A DNA stretch of 64,000 nucleotides from Solibacillus sp. R5-41 (GTDB taxonomy: Bacteria; Bacillota; Bacilli; Bacillales_A; Planococcaceae). Both the position numbers and the translations under genes were made by a program. The stretch lies in NCBI RefSeq assembly GCF_002736105.1, contig NZ_CP024123.1, forward strand, positions 3,030,001 to 3,094,000, read 5' to 3'. The notes under the pieces were generated by a model that was not told the DNA's origin, made no database searches, and worked only from the letters and a program-made list of their open reading frames with translations. This document shows positions 27,649 through 36,224 of this stretch, piece after piece; within the stretch, counting starts at the first letter, position 1; every line of letters starts with the position of its first letter.

Positions 27649-28533
27649 TTATTTAAAGATGGCCTTTAATTTTGCAAACATCCCTTTTGGTTGCTCATCG
27701 TCGAGCGTCATTAACGGAACAGAGTCACCTAAAATACGACGTGCAATATTACGATAGCCAACTGACGCCTTATTGTTTGGATTCATGACAATCGGCTCTC
27801 CCTTATTTGAAGAGCTAATGACATCCTCACTATCTACAATAATTCCTAATAAATCAATGGATAGATGCGTCGTCACATCTGTAATATCCATTGCATCACC
27901 ACTATTCATTAAATGTTTACGGATTCGGTTAATAATGAGTTTGGGTGGTGTAATTTGTTCTTGTTCTAATAGGCCAATAATACGATCCGCATCACGAACA
28001 GCTGAAATTTCAGGTGTTGTCACAACGATCGCATGGTCAGCGCCTGCAATAGCATTTCGATAACCTTGCTCAATCCCAGCAGGACAATCTATTAATACAT
28101 AATCAAATTCACGCTTCAATTCATCTATTAACACTTTCATTTGTTCTGGTACTACAGCATTTTTATCGGTATTTTGTGCTGCTGGAAGTAAAAATAGTTT
28201 ATCATCAACGCGCTTGTCCTTCACAAGTGCTTGATGCGTTTTACAACGACCTTCAATCACATCCACCAAATCATAAATAATTCGGTTTTCCAGCCCTAAA
28301 ATTACATCTAAATTACGCAGTCCGATATCTGTATCTACTAAACAAACTTTCTTCCCTTGCAATGCTAATGCAGTGCCTAAATTTGCAGACGTAGTCGTTT
28401 TACCTACTCCGCCTTTTCCAGAAGTTATAACGATTGCCTCTCCCACATTAGCAGCCCCTTTCTTATGTAAGGTAGCATTTTGAGCTATTGCTTCATCTAT
28501 ATTTTCAGCAAATAGGACATCTTCTTCACTCAT
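27649..28533 (-). CDS. minD: Septum site-determining ATPase MinD
   Basis: The P-loop core starts GEAIVITSGKGGVGKTTT (deviant Walker A), with LVDTDIGLRNLDVILGLE and a C-terminal amphipathic helix (GMFAKLKAIFK) for membrane binding. With MinC it blocks polar division. Two starts are possible: ATG 28533, overlapping the minC stop behind a strong GAGGAGG site (294 aa, 29-residue extension), or GTG 28446 behind AAAGGGG (265 aa), matching the B. subtilis N-terminus. A terminator follows. Confidence 0.93.
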   Translation of the reverse strand: MSEEDVLFAENIDEAIAQNATLHKKGAANVGEAIVITSGKGGVGKTTTSANLGTALALQGKKVCLVDTDIGLRNLDVILGLENRIIYDLVDVIEGRCKTHQALVKDKRVDDKLFLLPAAQNTDKNAVVPEQMKVLIDELKREFDYVLIDCPAGIEQGYRNAIAGADHAIVVTTPEISAVRDADRIIGLLEQEQITPPKLIINRIRKHLMNSGDAMDITDVTTHLSIDLLGIIVDSEDVISSSNKGEPIVMNPNNKASVGYRNIARRILGDSVPLMTLDDEQPKGMFAKLKAIFK

Positions 28534-29202
28534 TTAGCTTCCTCCTCGATATGTCGACAAATTCGGTCGTATATTTCTTGCTTCTTGTATTCTATCGTAA
28601 CAGATTTCTCCGTTCGAACCAATATAAGCACATAATTGTTCCGTATGATCTAAAATGAATTGTCTTTCATTTGTCATTACTTCCACCTGGTTCGCAATTA
28701 ATACATGTGTTGGCTCGAAATGAGATGCAGAAATAATCGCATCTTCATTGCCTTGGGAACCTGCATGCGCAATCCCCTTTAGCTTGCCCATCACATAAAT
28801 ACTACCGCCCGCTTCGATGCGTCCATTTGGATTGACATCTCCTAGTACGATGATATCACCAGGCGCTCTTAATATTTGACCAGAGCGAACAATTCCAACA
28901 TATTTCTCTGAGCGATTCACTTCAAGTAAATGCTTACTTTCCTCAATCGACATTACATCGCTTTGCACTTTAGAAACACGCAGATTTTGCTGTTGCTCTA
29001 CGGCTTTTATTAATTGCTGTTTTTGTTCGGGTGTACAATAGCGCTTCCCCAAATGTAATTGCACATCTATTTTACCATCAAGATGGCCATCTGTAACTTT
29101 ATTTCCTAGTTCTTCAATTAACTCCGCGTAGGAACATTGATCGTCTAGTCGAAGTGCTAACCCTTCTTTTGTCCCCTTAATATGGACAAGTTGTTTTTTC
29201 AT
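28534..29202 (-). CDS. minC: Septum site-determining protein MinC
   Basis: 222 aa. The C-terminal beta-helix domain includes RSGQILRAPGDIIVLGDVNPNGRI and KLKGIAHAGSQGN, the MinD/FtsZ-interacting fold. The N-terminal domain starts MKKQLVHIKGTKEG. Start at 29202 chosen by length and homology; GAGGTG lies 12 nt upstream. Followed directly by minD. Confidence 0.92.
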   Translation of the reverse strand: MKKQLVHIKGTKEGLALRLDDQCSYAELIEELGNKVTDGHLDGKIDVQLHLGKRYCTPEQKQQLIKAVEQQQNLRVSKVQSDVMSIEESKHLLEVNRSEKYVGIVRSGQILRAPGDIIVLGDVNPNGRIEAGGSIYVMGKLKGIAHAGSQGNEDAIISASHFEPTHVLIANQVEVMTNERQFILDHTEQLCAYIGSNGEICYDRIQEARNIRPNLSTYRGGS

Positions 29203-29233
29203 AACTATACATGTCACCTCACGCTTCGTTGTA

Positions 29234-29761
29234 TTAAGAATGCTGCTGTGCACGCTGAAGCACACGAGCGCTAATCAAATATTTGAATGCCCAACCTAGT
29301 ATCATTAAAAATAAAGAATTCGCTAAAATGGTTGGCACAAGTCGATTGTACAAGAAAGGCTGTAATGCCATCGAAGTAAATTGAATAACATAGAAAAATT
29401 CATAAATAGCAAATTCTAATAAACTCATTAGTGTAATGGCAATTAAAATAGAAACTGCGAGATGTGGGTGAATTCTTTTCACACTCCAAGCAGCAAGGAA
29501 ACAAACAGCGGGATATAAAAATGTATAGAGCCCAATAATATTAATGTAAAAAACATCAAAGCAGAGCCCGAAAATAAGTCCGTAAATCATCGCTTTTTTG
29601 CGACTATAATAAATGGCTAAAAAGATTAAATATAGAATTAAAAAGCGCGGAACTAAAATAATGGTTGCGCCTTTTAATTCGATTGGGGAGTACATCGCAA
29701 ATTTAGATTCTAGTAAAAATAAGAGCACCGCGACAGCTGGAATTAGAAACCGAACGAGCAT
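29234..29761 (-). CDS. mreD: Rod shape-determining membrane protein MreD
   Basis: 175 aa with about five membrane segments and the family layout LVRFLIPAVAVLLFLLESK, then AMIYGLIFGLCFDVFY. Part of the elongasome with MreB, MreC and RodA. Its start overlaps the mreC stop by one base. Confidence 0.9.
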   Translation of the reverse strand: MLVRFLIPAVAVLLFLLESKFAMYSPIELKGATIILVPRFLILYLIFLAIYYSRKKAMIYGLIFGLCFDVFYINIIGLYTFLYPAVCFLAAWSVKRIHPHLAVSILIAITLMSLLEFAIYEFFYVIQFTSMALQPFLYNRLVPTILANSLFLMILGWAFKYLISARVLQRAQQHS

Positions 29762-30681
29762 TATTCCTCCCCCTCTTCTTCCTCTGCAACCGGTCCATTT
29801 GTTAAATCACCATTTGTTGCGTTACCGTCAGACCCATCAATAGTAATCGTTTTACGTTTAGCAATGATCACATTTTCTAGCATAGAGAAATCTGCAGCAG
29901 GTTTCACGTACGCCATTTTTGTCAAACCAAAGTCATCTGTTGTCACTTCTGTCACTTCTCCGATTAAAATTCCTTTCGGGAAAATTCCACCTAAACCAGA
30001 AGTTTGGACTTTTTCGCCCACCTTTAATTTTAAACTCGAATCGATTCGCTTTAATAATAATTCGTTGCGCTCTTCATCATAACCTTCTATTAAACCATGA
30101 ATTTCTTTATTATTTTCTCCCAGTACAATTGCAGATACACGATAATTTTCATTATTAGTATAAAGAAGTTCAACTTCTGAAGTGAACGGCGTCGCAATTA
30201 CAATTTTGCCAATTAGGCCACGTGCAGTCATAACAGCCATATTCTTTTCAACGCCATCTGCTGTACCTTTGTTTAAAATAATCTTTTCTTCCCATTGATC
30301 AGGGTTTCTCGCAATGACCGTCGCCTGAATCGGGTCGAAATCACGCAAACTCTCCTCGATCGAAGTTAGTTCACGTAATGAAGCATTTTCTGCTTTTAAG
30401 ACACCGACTTCTGCCTGTAATGCAGCAAAGTCCTCAAGGCGCATTTTTAAGCGGATATTTTCTTCATACGTATTTAACAGCGATTCAATATTGCTAAAAA
30501 TACCTGTTATGTAATTTGTTGGCTTTGCAATAATAGATTGTGCAAAGCCAACTGTATCTTTAATAATTTGCTCGGGTAATGTTGCGTTATGACGATCACG
30601 TAGAGAGAAACCAATCAATGCCACAAGGAAAATTACGCTTATTAATAGAACGATTAATTTTTTATTTGTAAAATGTGGCAC
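29761..30681 (-). CDS. mreC: Cell shape-determining protein MreC
   Basis: 306 aa. One N-terminal membrane anchor (about residues 9-27), a coiled coil (about 65-105), then the beta-barrel domain (VIARNPDQWEEKIILNKG, then GLGGIFPKGILIGEV). A Glu-rich acidic tail ends the protein. It links MreB to the wall-synthesis enzymes outside. Confidence 0.93.
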   Translation of the reverse strand: MPHFTNKKLIVLLISVIFLVALIGFSLRDRHNATLPEQIIKDTVGFAQSIIAKPTNYITGIFSNIESLLNTYEENIRLKMRLEDFAALQAEVGVLKAENASLRELTSIEESLRDFDPIQATVIARNPDQWEEKIILNKGTADGVEKNMAVMTARGLIGKIVIATPFTSEVELLYTNNENYRVSAIVLGENNKEIHGLIEGYDEERNELLLKRIDSSLKLKVGEKVQTSGLGGIFPKGILIGEVTEVTTDDFGLTKMAYVKPAADFSMLENVIIAKRKTITIDGSDGNATNGDLTNGPVAEEEEGEE

Positions 30682-30693
30682 TGCCAGTCCTCC

Positions 30694-31710
30694 TTATCTT
30701 AGTTGTTGCGCACGAATCAATGCAATATTATCTAAAGCTTTACCTGTCCCGATTGCCACACAATCTAATGGGCTTTCTGCGATAAATACAGGCATGTTCG
30801 TTTCATCACTAATTACTTTATCTAAATTACGTAACAAAGCTCCACCGCCTGTTAAAACAATTCCGCGTTCCATTACGTCAGCAGATAATTCTGGTGGTGT
30901 TTGTTCTAATGTTTTTTTCACACCGTCTAAAATTGCAACAATTGCTTCGTGTAATGATTTCGAAATTTCTTCTGAAGTAATTTCAATTGTTTTTGGTAAA
31001 CCTGTCACTAAGTCACGACCGCGAATTTCCATCGTTTCTGTTGGTCCTTCTGAACGTGCTGTACCAATTTCCACTTTTATTGATTCCGCTGTACGCTCAC
31101 CGATTGTTAAGTTATACGTTTTACGAATGTATGCAATAATCGAATGATCCATTGCGTCACCGCCAACACGTACTGATTCACTAGTTACAATACCGCCAAG
31201 TGAAATAACGGCTACTTCTGTCGTACCACCACCGATGTCAACTACCATTGAACCAGTAGGCTCCCATACAGGTAAGTTTGCACCGATTGCAGCTGCAAAC
31301 GGCTCTTCAATTGTAAATGCTTCCTTTGCACCGGCTTGACGTGAAGCATCAATTACCGCACGTTGTTCTACTGAAGTAATGCCATAAGGTACACAAATCA
31401 TAACATTCGGCTTTTTCCAGTTTGAACCCGAAGCTTTCAATGCCTCTTTTAAATAATATTGAATCATCGCTGTTGTAATCTCGAAATCTGCAATAACGCC
31501 ATCTTTCATTGGACGAATTGCGACAATCGAACCTGGTGTACGTCCGATCATATTTTTCGCATCATTACCTACTGCAACGATATCCCCTGTTTTTGTATTT
31601 TTCGCTACCACTGAAGGTTCGCGTAAAACAATCCCTTTTCCTTTAATAAATACAAGTGTATTCGCTGTGCCAAGATCAATCCCGACATCTTTATTTCCTA
31701 ATCCAAACAA
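30694..31710 (-). CDS. mreB: Rod shape-determining actin homologue MreB
   Basis: 338 aa actin-fold protein. Phosphate 1 motif [14 protein letters not shown], phosphate 2 [14 protein letters not shown] and adenosine motif [14 protein letters not shown] are present. The start is TTG at 31710 behind AAAGGGAG. First gene of the mreBCD-minCD cluster. A TATAAT-like element lies at 31776-31781 but no clear -35 was found. Confidence 0.97.
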   Translation of the reverse strand: MFGLGNKDVGIDLGTANTLVFIKGKGIVLREPSVVAKNTKTGDIVAVGNDAKNMIGRTPGSIVAIRPMKDGVIADFEITTAMIQYYLKEALKASGSNWKKPNVMICVPYGITSVEQRAVIDASRQAGAKEAFTIEEPFAAAIGANLPVWEPTGSMVVDIGGGTTEVAVISLGGIVTSESVRVGGDAMDHSIIAYIRKTYNLTIGERTAESIKVEIGTARSEGPTETMEIRGRDLVTGLPKTIEITSEEISKSLHEAIVAILDGVKKTLEQTPPELSADVMERGIVLTGGGALLRNLDKVISDETNMPVFIAESPLDCVAIGTGKALDNIALIRAQQLR

Positions 31711-31941
31711 ATTAAGTACTCCCTTTCTATTTAGGCCATTATCTCTTCGATGAAATTATTAAAATCATACCCTTTATTATAGCGGATAGAATCGAAAAAT
31801 TATAGTGTTCTAAGCACTGAATCTCGACTTTTGTCGAATGTTTTTTCTCGTACGCTACTTTTCTATTGTATTTCTATTTTCTCAACGAAACAATTAATTT
31901 TTACTATGTAAGATTTAACAATCCCACGATGCAAATTACTA
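31711..31941. other. mreB upstream intergenic stretch
   Basis: AT-rich, no convincing reading frame. Only a TATAAT-like element (31776-31781, minus) stands out before repeat copy B begins. Confidence 0.4.
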
Positions 31942-32122
31942 CAGCAGAAGTCCACCATTGCTATAAGTATGGGATGAATGTCAAGTATAGCCTTTATTAC
32001 GTAGGGGTTCTAACCCCAGCTGAATCAAATTGAAGCCCCGGCGGATGTCACAGTTTTTTAGAGGAGTTTTCGATCAAGCTCGAAAAAAATCTGGACACAA
32101 TTACGCTAGGGCGTAATTGATC
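31942..32122 (+). repeat. Interspersed repeat family 1, copy B
   Basis: About 181 nt between mreB and radC, plus orientation. CAGCAGAAGTCC, GGGATGAATG, CCCCAGCTGAATC, GGCGGATGTCACAG, the TTTCGA...TCGAAA hairpin, ATCTGGACACAATTACG and GGCGTAATTGATC all align with copies A and C. Confidence 0.85.
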
Positions 32123-32227
32123 AACTCAATTGACGAATTGTATCCGTATAAGTTGCACGGAATTTTTGAAATTGTTAACAAACCTTCAAACTATGTAATT
32201 TGAACTAAAGAATTCCTACTACCAATA

Positions 32228-32408
32228 CGTTCTATTATGGATTCTGATAAAGTTTGTACTTTTTTGACTGGCTAAGCACATGAATCACACTTCTTTGTTG
32301 TCACAAATCTGTACGACTCATCTTTGTGCAGGTCAGCCATTTTGTAAGTTTTCCCTACTCATACTTTCTGATCGTTGGCGCCGCTAATGTAGGAGGCGAC
32401 GATCATCT
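32228..32408 (+). repeat. Interspersed repeat family 2, copy 1
   Basis: Shares ordered blocks with 45853-46006: GGATTCT, CTGGCTAAGCAC, TTTCTG, a GCCGCT...GGCG hairpin and CTTATTCAGATTT. The middle is less conserved. No protein is encoded. Confidence 0.7.
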
Positions 32409-32476
32409 TATTCAGATTTCCATTCTAATATAAAGTTACTTTCAATTGTTCAAATTAATATGTTTTTTACACCAAA

Positions 32477-32513
32477 AAATTGCCATTTTGATTGATTACC
32501 AAAATGACAATTT
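32477..32513 (-). terminator. Terminator after radC
   Basis: Stem AAATTGTCATTTTG/CAAAATGGCAATTT followed by TTTGG on the minus strand. Confidence 0.8.
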
Positions 32514-32518
32514 CTATT

Positions 32519-33217
32519 TTAAAAATAGCCTTTTTCTTTCATACTAATAAATTGATGATCCCCAATAATGATGTGGTCGAGCAAGTCTACACCAATAATT
32601 TGACCCGCCTCGTGCAAGCGATTTGTAACTTCAATATCTTCAGGACTTGGTGTGGGCACGCCACTCGGGTGGTTATGTGAACAAATAATCGCTGCTGCTG
32701 AACGCTTTACTGCTTCACGGAAAATCTCTCGCGGATGCACGATACTCGCATTTAAGCTACCTACAAAAATCGTTTGCTTATGTAGCACTTGATTTTTTAC
32801 GTTCAAAAACAAGCAGACAAAATGCTCCTGCTGCAACGAGGTCATATCCTGCATTAAATACGATGCGGCATCTTCGGGGGAACGGATTGTATAGCGCTCC
32901 TCTAATTCTTTCGATGCTAATCGACGCCCTAGCTCTATCGACGCAAGTAATAACACCGCTTTTGCTTCTCCAATCCCTTTTATATCCTTCATTTCCTCTA
33001 ATGTTGCATGCTTTAAATTATGCAGCTTTTCAAAGTTTAATAACACACGATTCGCCACCGCTAAGACCGATTCATTTTTCGTACCTGTCCCGAGTAAAAT
33101 CGCAATAAGCTCTTGGTTGGATAAACTTTTTGCCCCTTGACGGATTAGTCTTTCTCGCGGTCGGTCTGCTTCATGGACGTCTCTTATTTTAATATTATCA
33201 ATCGGCGTTACTGACAT
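32519..33217 (-). CDS. radC: RadC/JAB-domain protein
   Basis: 232 aa. N-terminal helix-hairpin-helix part (LSNQELIAILLGTG, DIKGIGEAKAVLLLASIELG) and a C-terminal JAB/MPN domain with the metal motif SHNHPSGVPTPSPEDIEVT. Usually called a DNA-repair protein, though its role is poorly defined. It sits between mreB and maf as in B. subtilis. ATG with upstream AGGAGG. Confidence 0.93.
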   Translation of the reverse strand: MSVTPIDNIKIRDVHEADRPRERLIRQGAKSLSNQELIAILLGTGTKNESVLAVANRVLLNFEKLHNLKHATLEEMKDIKGIGEAKAVLLLASIELGRRLASKELEERYTIRSPEDAASYLMQDMTSLQQEHFVCLFLNVKNQVLHKQTIFVGSLNASIVHPREIFREAVKRSAAAIICSHNHPSGVPTPSPEDIEVTNRLHEAGQIIGVDLLDHIIIGDHQFISMKEKGYF

Positions 33218-33227
33218 TTACATCCTC

Positions 33228-33821
33228 CTAAAAAGAAATTTTTAGTAGTTGTAAAGTAAGCAAAGTTTCTACTAATGTTGCGATTGGTAAACCGACAACA
33301 TTATTATAATCTCCTTCGATTCGATCGACGAGTAACGCACCACTTGTTTGAATACCGTAGCCACCAGCTTTATCAAAAGGATCCCCTGTTTGAACATAAG
33401 CCTCAATCAATGCATTCGAAACATCTTTAAATACAACCGTTGTTTCTTCAATAAAAGTTGTTTCTGTACCATCAGGCTGAATGATTGCTACTGCGGTCAT
33501 TACTTGATGTCGATTACTTGCCAATTTCTTCAAATGATGAACCGCTTCTTCATGAGATTTTGGCTTGTGTAAAATTTGTTGTTCGTAAATGACGATTGTA
33601 TCAGCACCTATAATTAATTGCCCAGGATGATTGGCCGCAACATCCCTCGTTTTTAATAGTGCCACTTCTTTCACATATTGCTGTGCTGTATTTGCTTGTA
33701 CACTTGTTTCCTCAACATTGCTTGTTTGGACAACAAAAGGAACGCCAAGCATCCCCAATAATTCTTTTCTTCTTGGAGATGCAGATGCTAAAACAATTTG
33801 ATTATTCGTAGTAAAATTCAT
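33228..33821 (-). CDS. maf: Maf-family nucleotide pyrophosphatase
   Basis: 197 aa. VLASASPRRKELLGML at the N-terminus and IIGADTIVIYEQQILHKP mark the Maf family, which hydrolyses non-canonical nucleoside triphosphates and affects septum formation. The ATG at 33821 has AGGAGG at good spacing; two upstream in-frame starts are less likely. It is 10 nt before radC. Confidence 0.93.
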   Translation of the reverse strand: MNFTTNNQIVLASASPRRKELLGMLGVPFVVQTSNVEETSVQANTAQQYVKEVALLKTRDVAANHPGQLIIGADTIVIYEQQILHKPKSHEEAVHHLKKLASNRHQVMTAVAIIQPDGTETTFIEETTVVFKDVSNALIEAYVQTGDPFDKAGGYGIQTSGALLVDRIEGDYNNVVGLPIATLVETLLTLQLLKISF

Positions 33822-33915
33822 TTCCATTCCTCCTACCGTCAATAGTAAACGACAATTGGAATTTTGAAAAATAACTGTTTTTTACGATTTATGAAATATG
33901 ACGGCTTTCTCACCG

Positions 33916-34533
33916 CTAAAAGTCAATTTTCAAGCAATCTAAGCGTTCATAATAATTTATTAATGCATGTAAACGGATGACACTCGTATTTCCAGATAAC
34001 TTTTGAATTTCCGGAAGTATGACACTCCAATCTTCTGGTAAATTCACTTGTTGCTCACTCGTTACACTGTCAAGCATTAAGTTTTTCGTATCCATTAACG
34101 TTTTCGGCAACTGATTTTCCGCATGATTCGGACAGCTACTCGACAAAGTAATGGATTTATAAAAGGAACTCGGCACCGTTTGAGTCGCCCCCTCCACTTT
34201 CTCAATATCGATTTTAGACCAAATAAAAAATTGATCACCGACACGAACAATTGATGCTTTATTTAACGTTGGGAAGGATGCTAAAAATTGTGCTGCGCTA
34301 TCGAAACTAGAATATACGCCATGCTGCAATGCGAAAAACTGTTGCTTGACCGGACCCTTTTCATTCACTTCAGTTGGCTGCTGCGAAGTACTAATGACTT
34401 CCCCTTGTTCGATTGGCTCTTTAGGTAATTGTAATATAATAACAAATGCAATGACGCCTATTAATCCGGTTAAAGCTCCATAAACGACAGCTTGTACAAC
34501 GGCATTTTTTTTAAATGTTCGATAAATTGGCAT
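33916..34533 (-). CDS. SpoIIB-like sporulation membrane protein (by position)
   Basis: 205 aa. Short cytoplasmic N-terminus, one membrane segment (about residues 14-35), then an extracytoplasmic part with a possible SPOR-like unit (QQFFALQHGVYSSFDSAAQF). It sits between maf and folC, where B. subtilis has spoIIB, whose product localises to the septum in sporulation. Sequence similarity by eye is weak, so the name is tentative. Confidence 0.55.
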   Translation of the reverse strand: MPIYRTFKKNAVVQAVVYGALTGLIGVIAFVIILQLPKEPIEQGEVISTSQQPTEVNEKGPVKQQFFALQHGVYSSFDSAAQFLASFPTLNKASIVRVGDQFFIWSKIDIEKVEGATQTVPSSFYKSITLSSSCPNHAENQLPKTLMDTKNLMLDSVTSEQQVNLPEDWSVILPEIQKLSGNTSVIRLHALINYYERLDCLKIDF

Positions 34534-34586
34534 ATGCTCACCTCTTTTTATTGCTTACAGTACCAAAGTAAGCGCAAAAAAGGACA

Positions 34587-34600
34587 AGACTATTGTCGTC
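34587..34600 (+). other. Candidate left attachment site of a decayed integrative element
   Basis: AGACTATTGTCGTC, an exact 14-bp direct repeat of 38535-38548. It lies just upstream of the SpoIIB-like gene, where the accessory region begins. Confidence 0.6.
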
Positions 34601-34722
34601 TACTTTGGAAGGCAATATAATTTATTAACTTAAATATATGCTAGATTGTTGAGGTTTATTCGATAGTCAATTTAGATACTTAACGTAAAGATTTAATATT
34701 TTGTTACCAAAAACGTAACCAC

Positions 34723-34753
34723 AGACCACCCATTACGGAGTGGTCTTTTTCTT
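34723..34753 (+). terminator. Orphan plus-strand terminator
   Basis: GACCAC/GTGGTC stem followed by TTTTTCTT reading rightward. No plus-strand gene precedes it, so it may be a relic or end a small RNA. Confidence 0.55.
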
Positions 34754-34754
34754 A

Positions 34755-35036
34755 TTAAACTGCCTCACCAACCACGCGCAATATATCCAAACATAAAAGT
34801 GAAAACTGAATAAGTACATAACCTAAACCGGCATTCATTATCATGCCCCAAAACTTTTCTGGATTACCTATCAAAAAGAAGAAACACACCCCAATCATAA
34901 TCAAACTCGCAATTGGAAATGAGATGGCCTCTAAAATAGAGATAACTGGATCTAAAATGGTCGCTAGCATTTCCAATGATTTATCTAAAATTAAACCTGT
35001 TAGTGCTGGAACGTTAAATGCTACTGTTGTTTTCAA
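34755..35036 (-). CDS. Small two-segment membrane protein, possibly conjugation pilin-like
   Basis: 93 aa: a short N-terminus, then two hydrophobic helices (about residues 35-60 and 66-88). The layout, with MIMNAGLGYVLIQFSLLCL in the second helix, recalls VirB2/TrbC-type proteins of conjugation systems. Lying inside the element bounded by the 14-bp repeats supports this but is not proof; a holin-like role is an alternative. Confidence 0.4.
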   Translation of the reverse strand: MKTTVAFNVPALTGLILDKSLEMLATILDPVISILEAISFPIASLIMIGVCFFFLIGNPEKFWGMIMNAGLGYVLIQFSLLCLDILRVVGEAV

Positions 35037-35146
35037 TAGGAATTTTGACGGCTATTTTAAAGACTGCCTCTAAAAAAAAACAGTATACGTAAAAATTTTT
35101 GGCTAATAATAAAGTGAAATAAAAATTTCTTAAAAGAGGTGAATAC

Positions 35147-35293
35147 ATGAAAAAATTAATAATAGGTGCTTTTACAACAATACTTTCTATTGGAATATTA
35201 TCTGGATGTGGAACAGCAAATGATGAACAGGAGCCAGATCCAACTGAAGAACCTTCTGAACAACGAGAAGATAAGCAAGACGATGACTATTAA
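35147..35293 (+). CDS. Small acidic lipoprotein
   Basis: 48 aa. N-terminus MKKLIIGAFTTILSIGILSG then Cys forms a signal peptide with lipobox LSGC. The mature part is very acidic and rich in Glu, Asp, Pro and Gln. AAGAGGTG precedes the ATG at good spacing. Function unknown; it lies within the decayed element. Confidence 0.75.
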   Translation: MKKLIIGAFTTILSIGILSGCGTANDEQEPDPTEEPSEQREDKQDDDY

Positions 35294-35364
35294 ATTTAGA
35301 TTTTTTTCTTTTTAATGTAAAACAAAAACGTGTAGTTGCAGCATTTTTAACTAGAATATTTGTG

Positions 35365-35392
35365 GACCAAGATAGAAATACCTATCTTGGTC
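35365..35392 (+). terminator. Hairpin after the small lipoprotein gene
   Basis: Perfect GACCAAGATAG/CTATCTTGGTC stem, followed by a weak TATTGTT tract. Confidence 0.6.
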
Positions 35393-35448
35393 TATTGTTA
35401 ATTTTGATGTGATTAGAACGGCAAATGTTAGATGTAGAAGGAAGTAGC

Positions 35449-35788
35449 TTATACTATTAAGTAAAGGTTTGTGCGCTCAGGTTCAGCTTGAACTAGACTG
35501 CAAACAGCTGAATTGATGAAATTACTTTTACCGTATCACATAGCGCCACCAAGGACTAGGTGTGGTATCTTTTCAAAGTCATTGTACTTAAATTCGTTCA
35601 TGGCTCTATTTACTCCTACAGATACTTTCCAACCATCTCCTGGTACATATGACACTTCCCTTGCCAATTGTTTGTCGTTTTATCAAATAAAAATCGTGAT
35701 GCTTACCGACGATTTCCCCTATCTCTAATAATTGTGGATGGCAACTATTTATATATGAAACTTCATCATCATAAAATCTAGTTTTCAC
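35449..35788 (-). pseudogene. Remnant of FtsK/SpoIIIE-type conjugation ATPase
   Basis: Minus-strand fragments in two frames. One reads SYINSCHPQLLEIGEIVGKH. After a frameshift the other reads SYVPGDGWKVSVGVNRAM, then IPHLVLGGAM, a stop, YGKSNFINSAV and ERTNLYLI. GGAM-(G to stop)-YGKS is a Walker A motif broken by a nonsense change, and IPHLVLGG plus LYLI are typical of FtsK-like transfer ATPases of integrative conjugative elements. Confidence 0.75.
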
Positions 35789-35908
35789 GTTATCACCTTA
35801 CATAAATCCATTATTACGGATGCTCATTGGCGTAATCATTAATCAAATATGTTTGTTTGACCTGCTAATTCCATGATTTTAAAATACGTCTTTTCACCAT
35901 CTCTCCTT

Positions 35909-36115
35909 TCACCATTCAAGCCAGTTTTCTAATGTTGTAAAGTTAGCAACCTGTGGATGACTCTCACGCTCATTTAACCAAACATAAAACGGCACTGGAC
36001 GTTCCTTTTGTGGAGTTTCTTCTATTCCACACTGTGACCTTTATAGCGAGGTGCTAACGTAGTATACCCTTTTTCCTCTAAAGATCGACCTAGCATACGC
36101 ACTCCCAAACTTTGA
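35909..36115 (-). pseudogene. Remnant of an unidentified mobile-element gene
   Basis: Two minus-strand frames join at a frameshift: SLGVRMLGRSLEEKGYTTL then TPQKERPVPFYVWLNERES and a C-terminal TTLENWLEW, stop. No intact start. Family unresolved; placement next to the FtsK-like remnant suggests the same element. Confidence 0.5.
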
Positions 36116-36150
36116 AAAAACACACTACATTAACAAAAACTCCATAATCT

Positions 36151-36178
36151 TTTACATCCATTTAATAGCAACTACACA
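36151..36178 (+). promoter_or_regulatory. Candidate Pho box upstream of alkaline phosphatase
   Basis: TTTACA, TTAATA and TACACA at exact 11-bp spacing (36151, 36162, 36173), resembling the TT(A/T/C)ACA direct repeats bound by PhoP. It lies about 50 bp upstream of a phosphatase gene, which makes phosphate control plausible. Confidence 0.4.
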
Positions 36179-36224
36179 TTTCTCAGTTACACTTACATAG
36201 ATTTCAATTATGAGGAGGAAAACC

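Noticed and set aside
27442-27669. Plus-strand 75-codon reading frame between spoIVFA and minD
   Set aside because: It runs across the minD terminator into minD on the opposite strand, has no ribosome site, and its hydrophobic translation fits random AT-rich DNA.
31776-31804. Full sigma-A promoter for mreB
   Set aside because: A TATAAT-like element is present but no acceptable -35 hexamer lies at the right distance.
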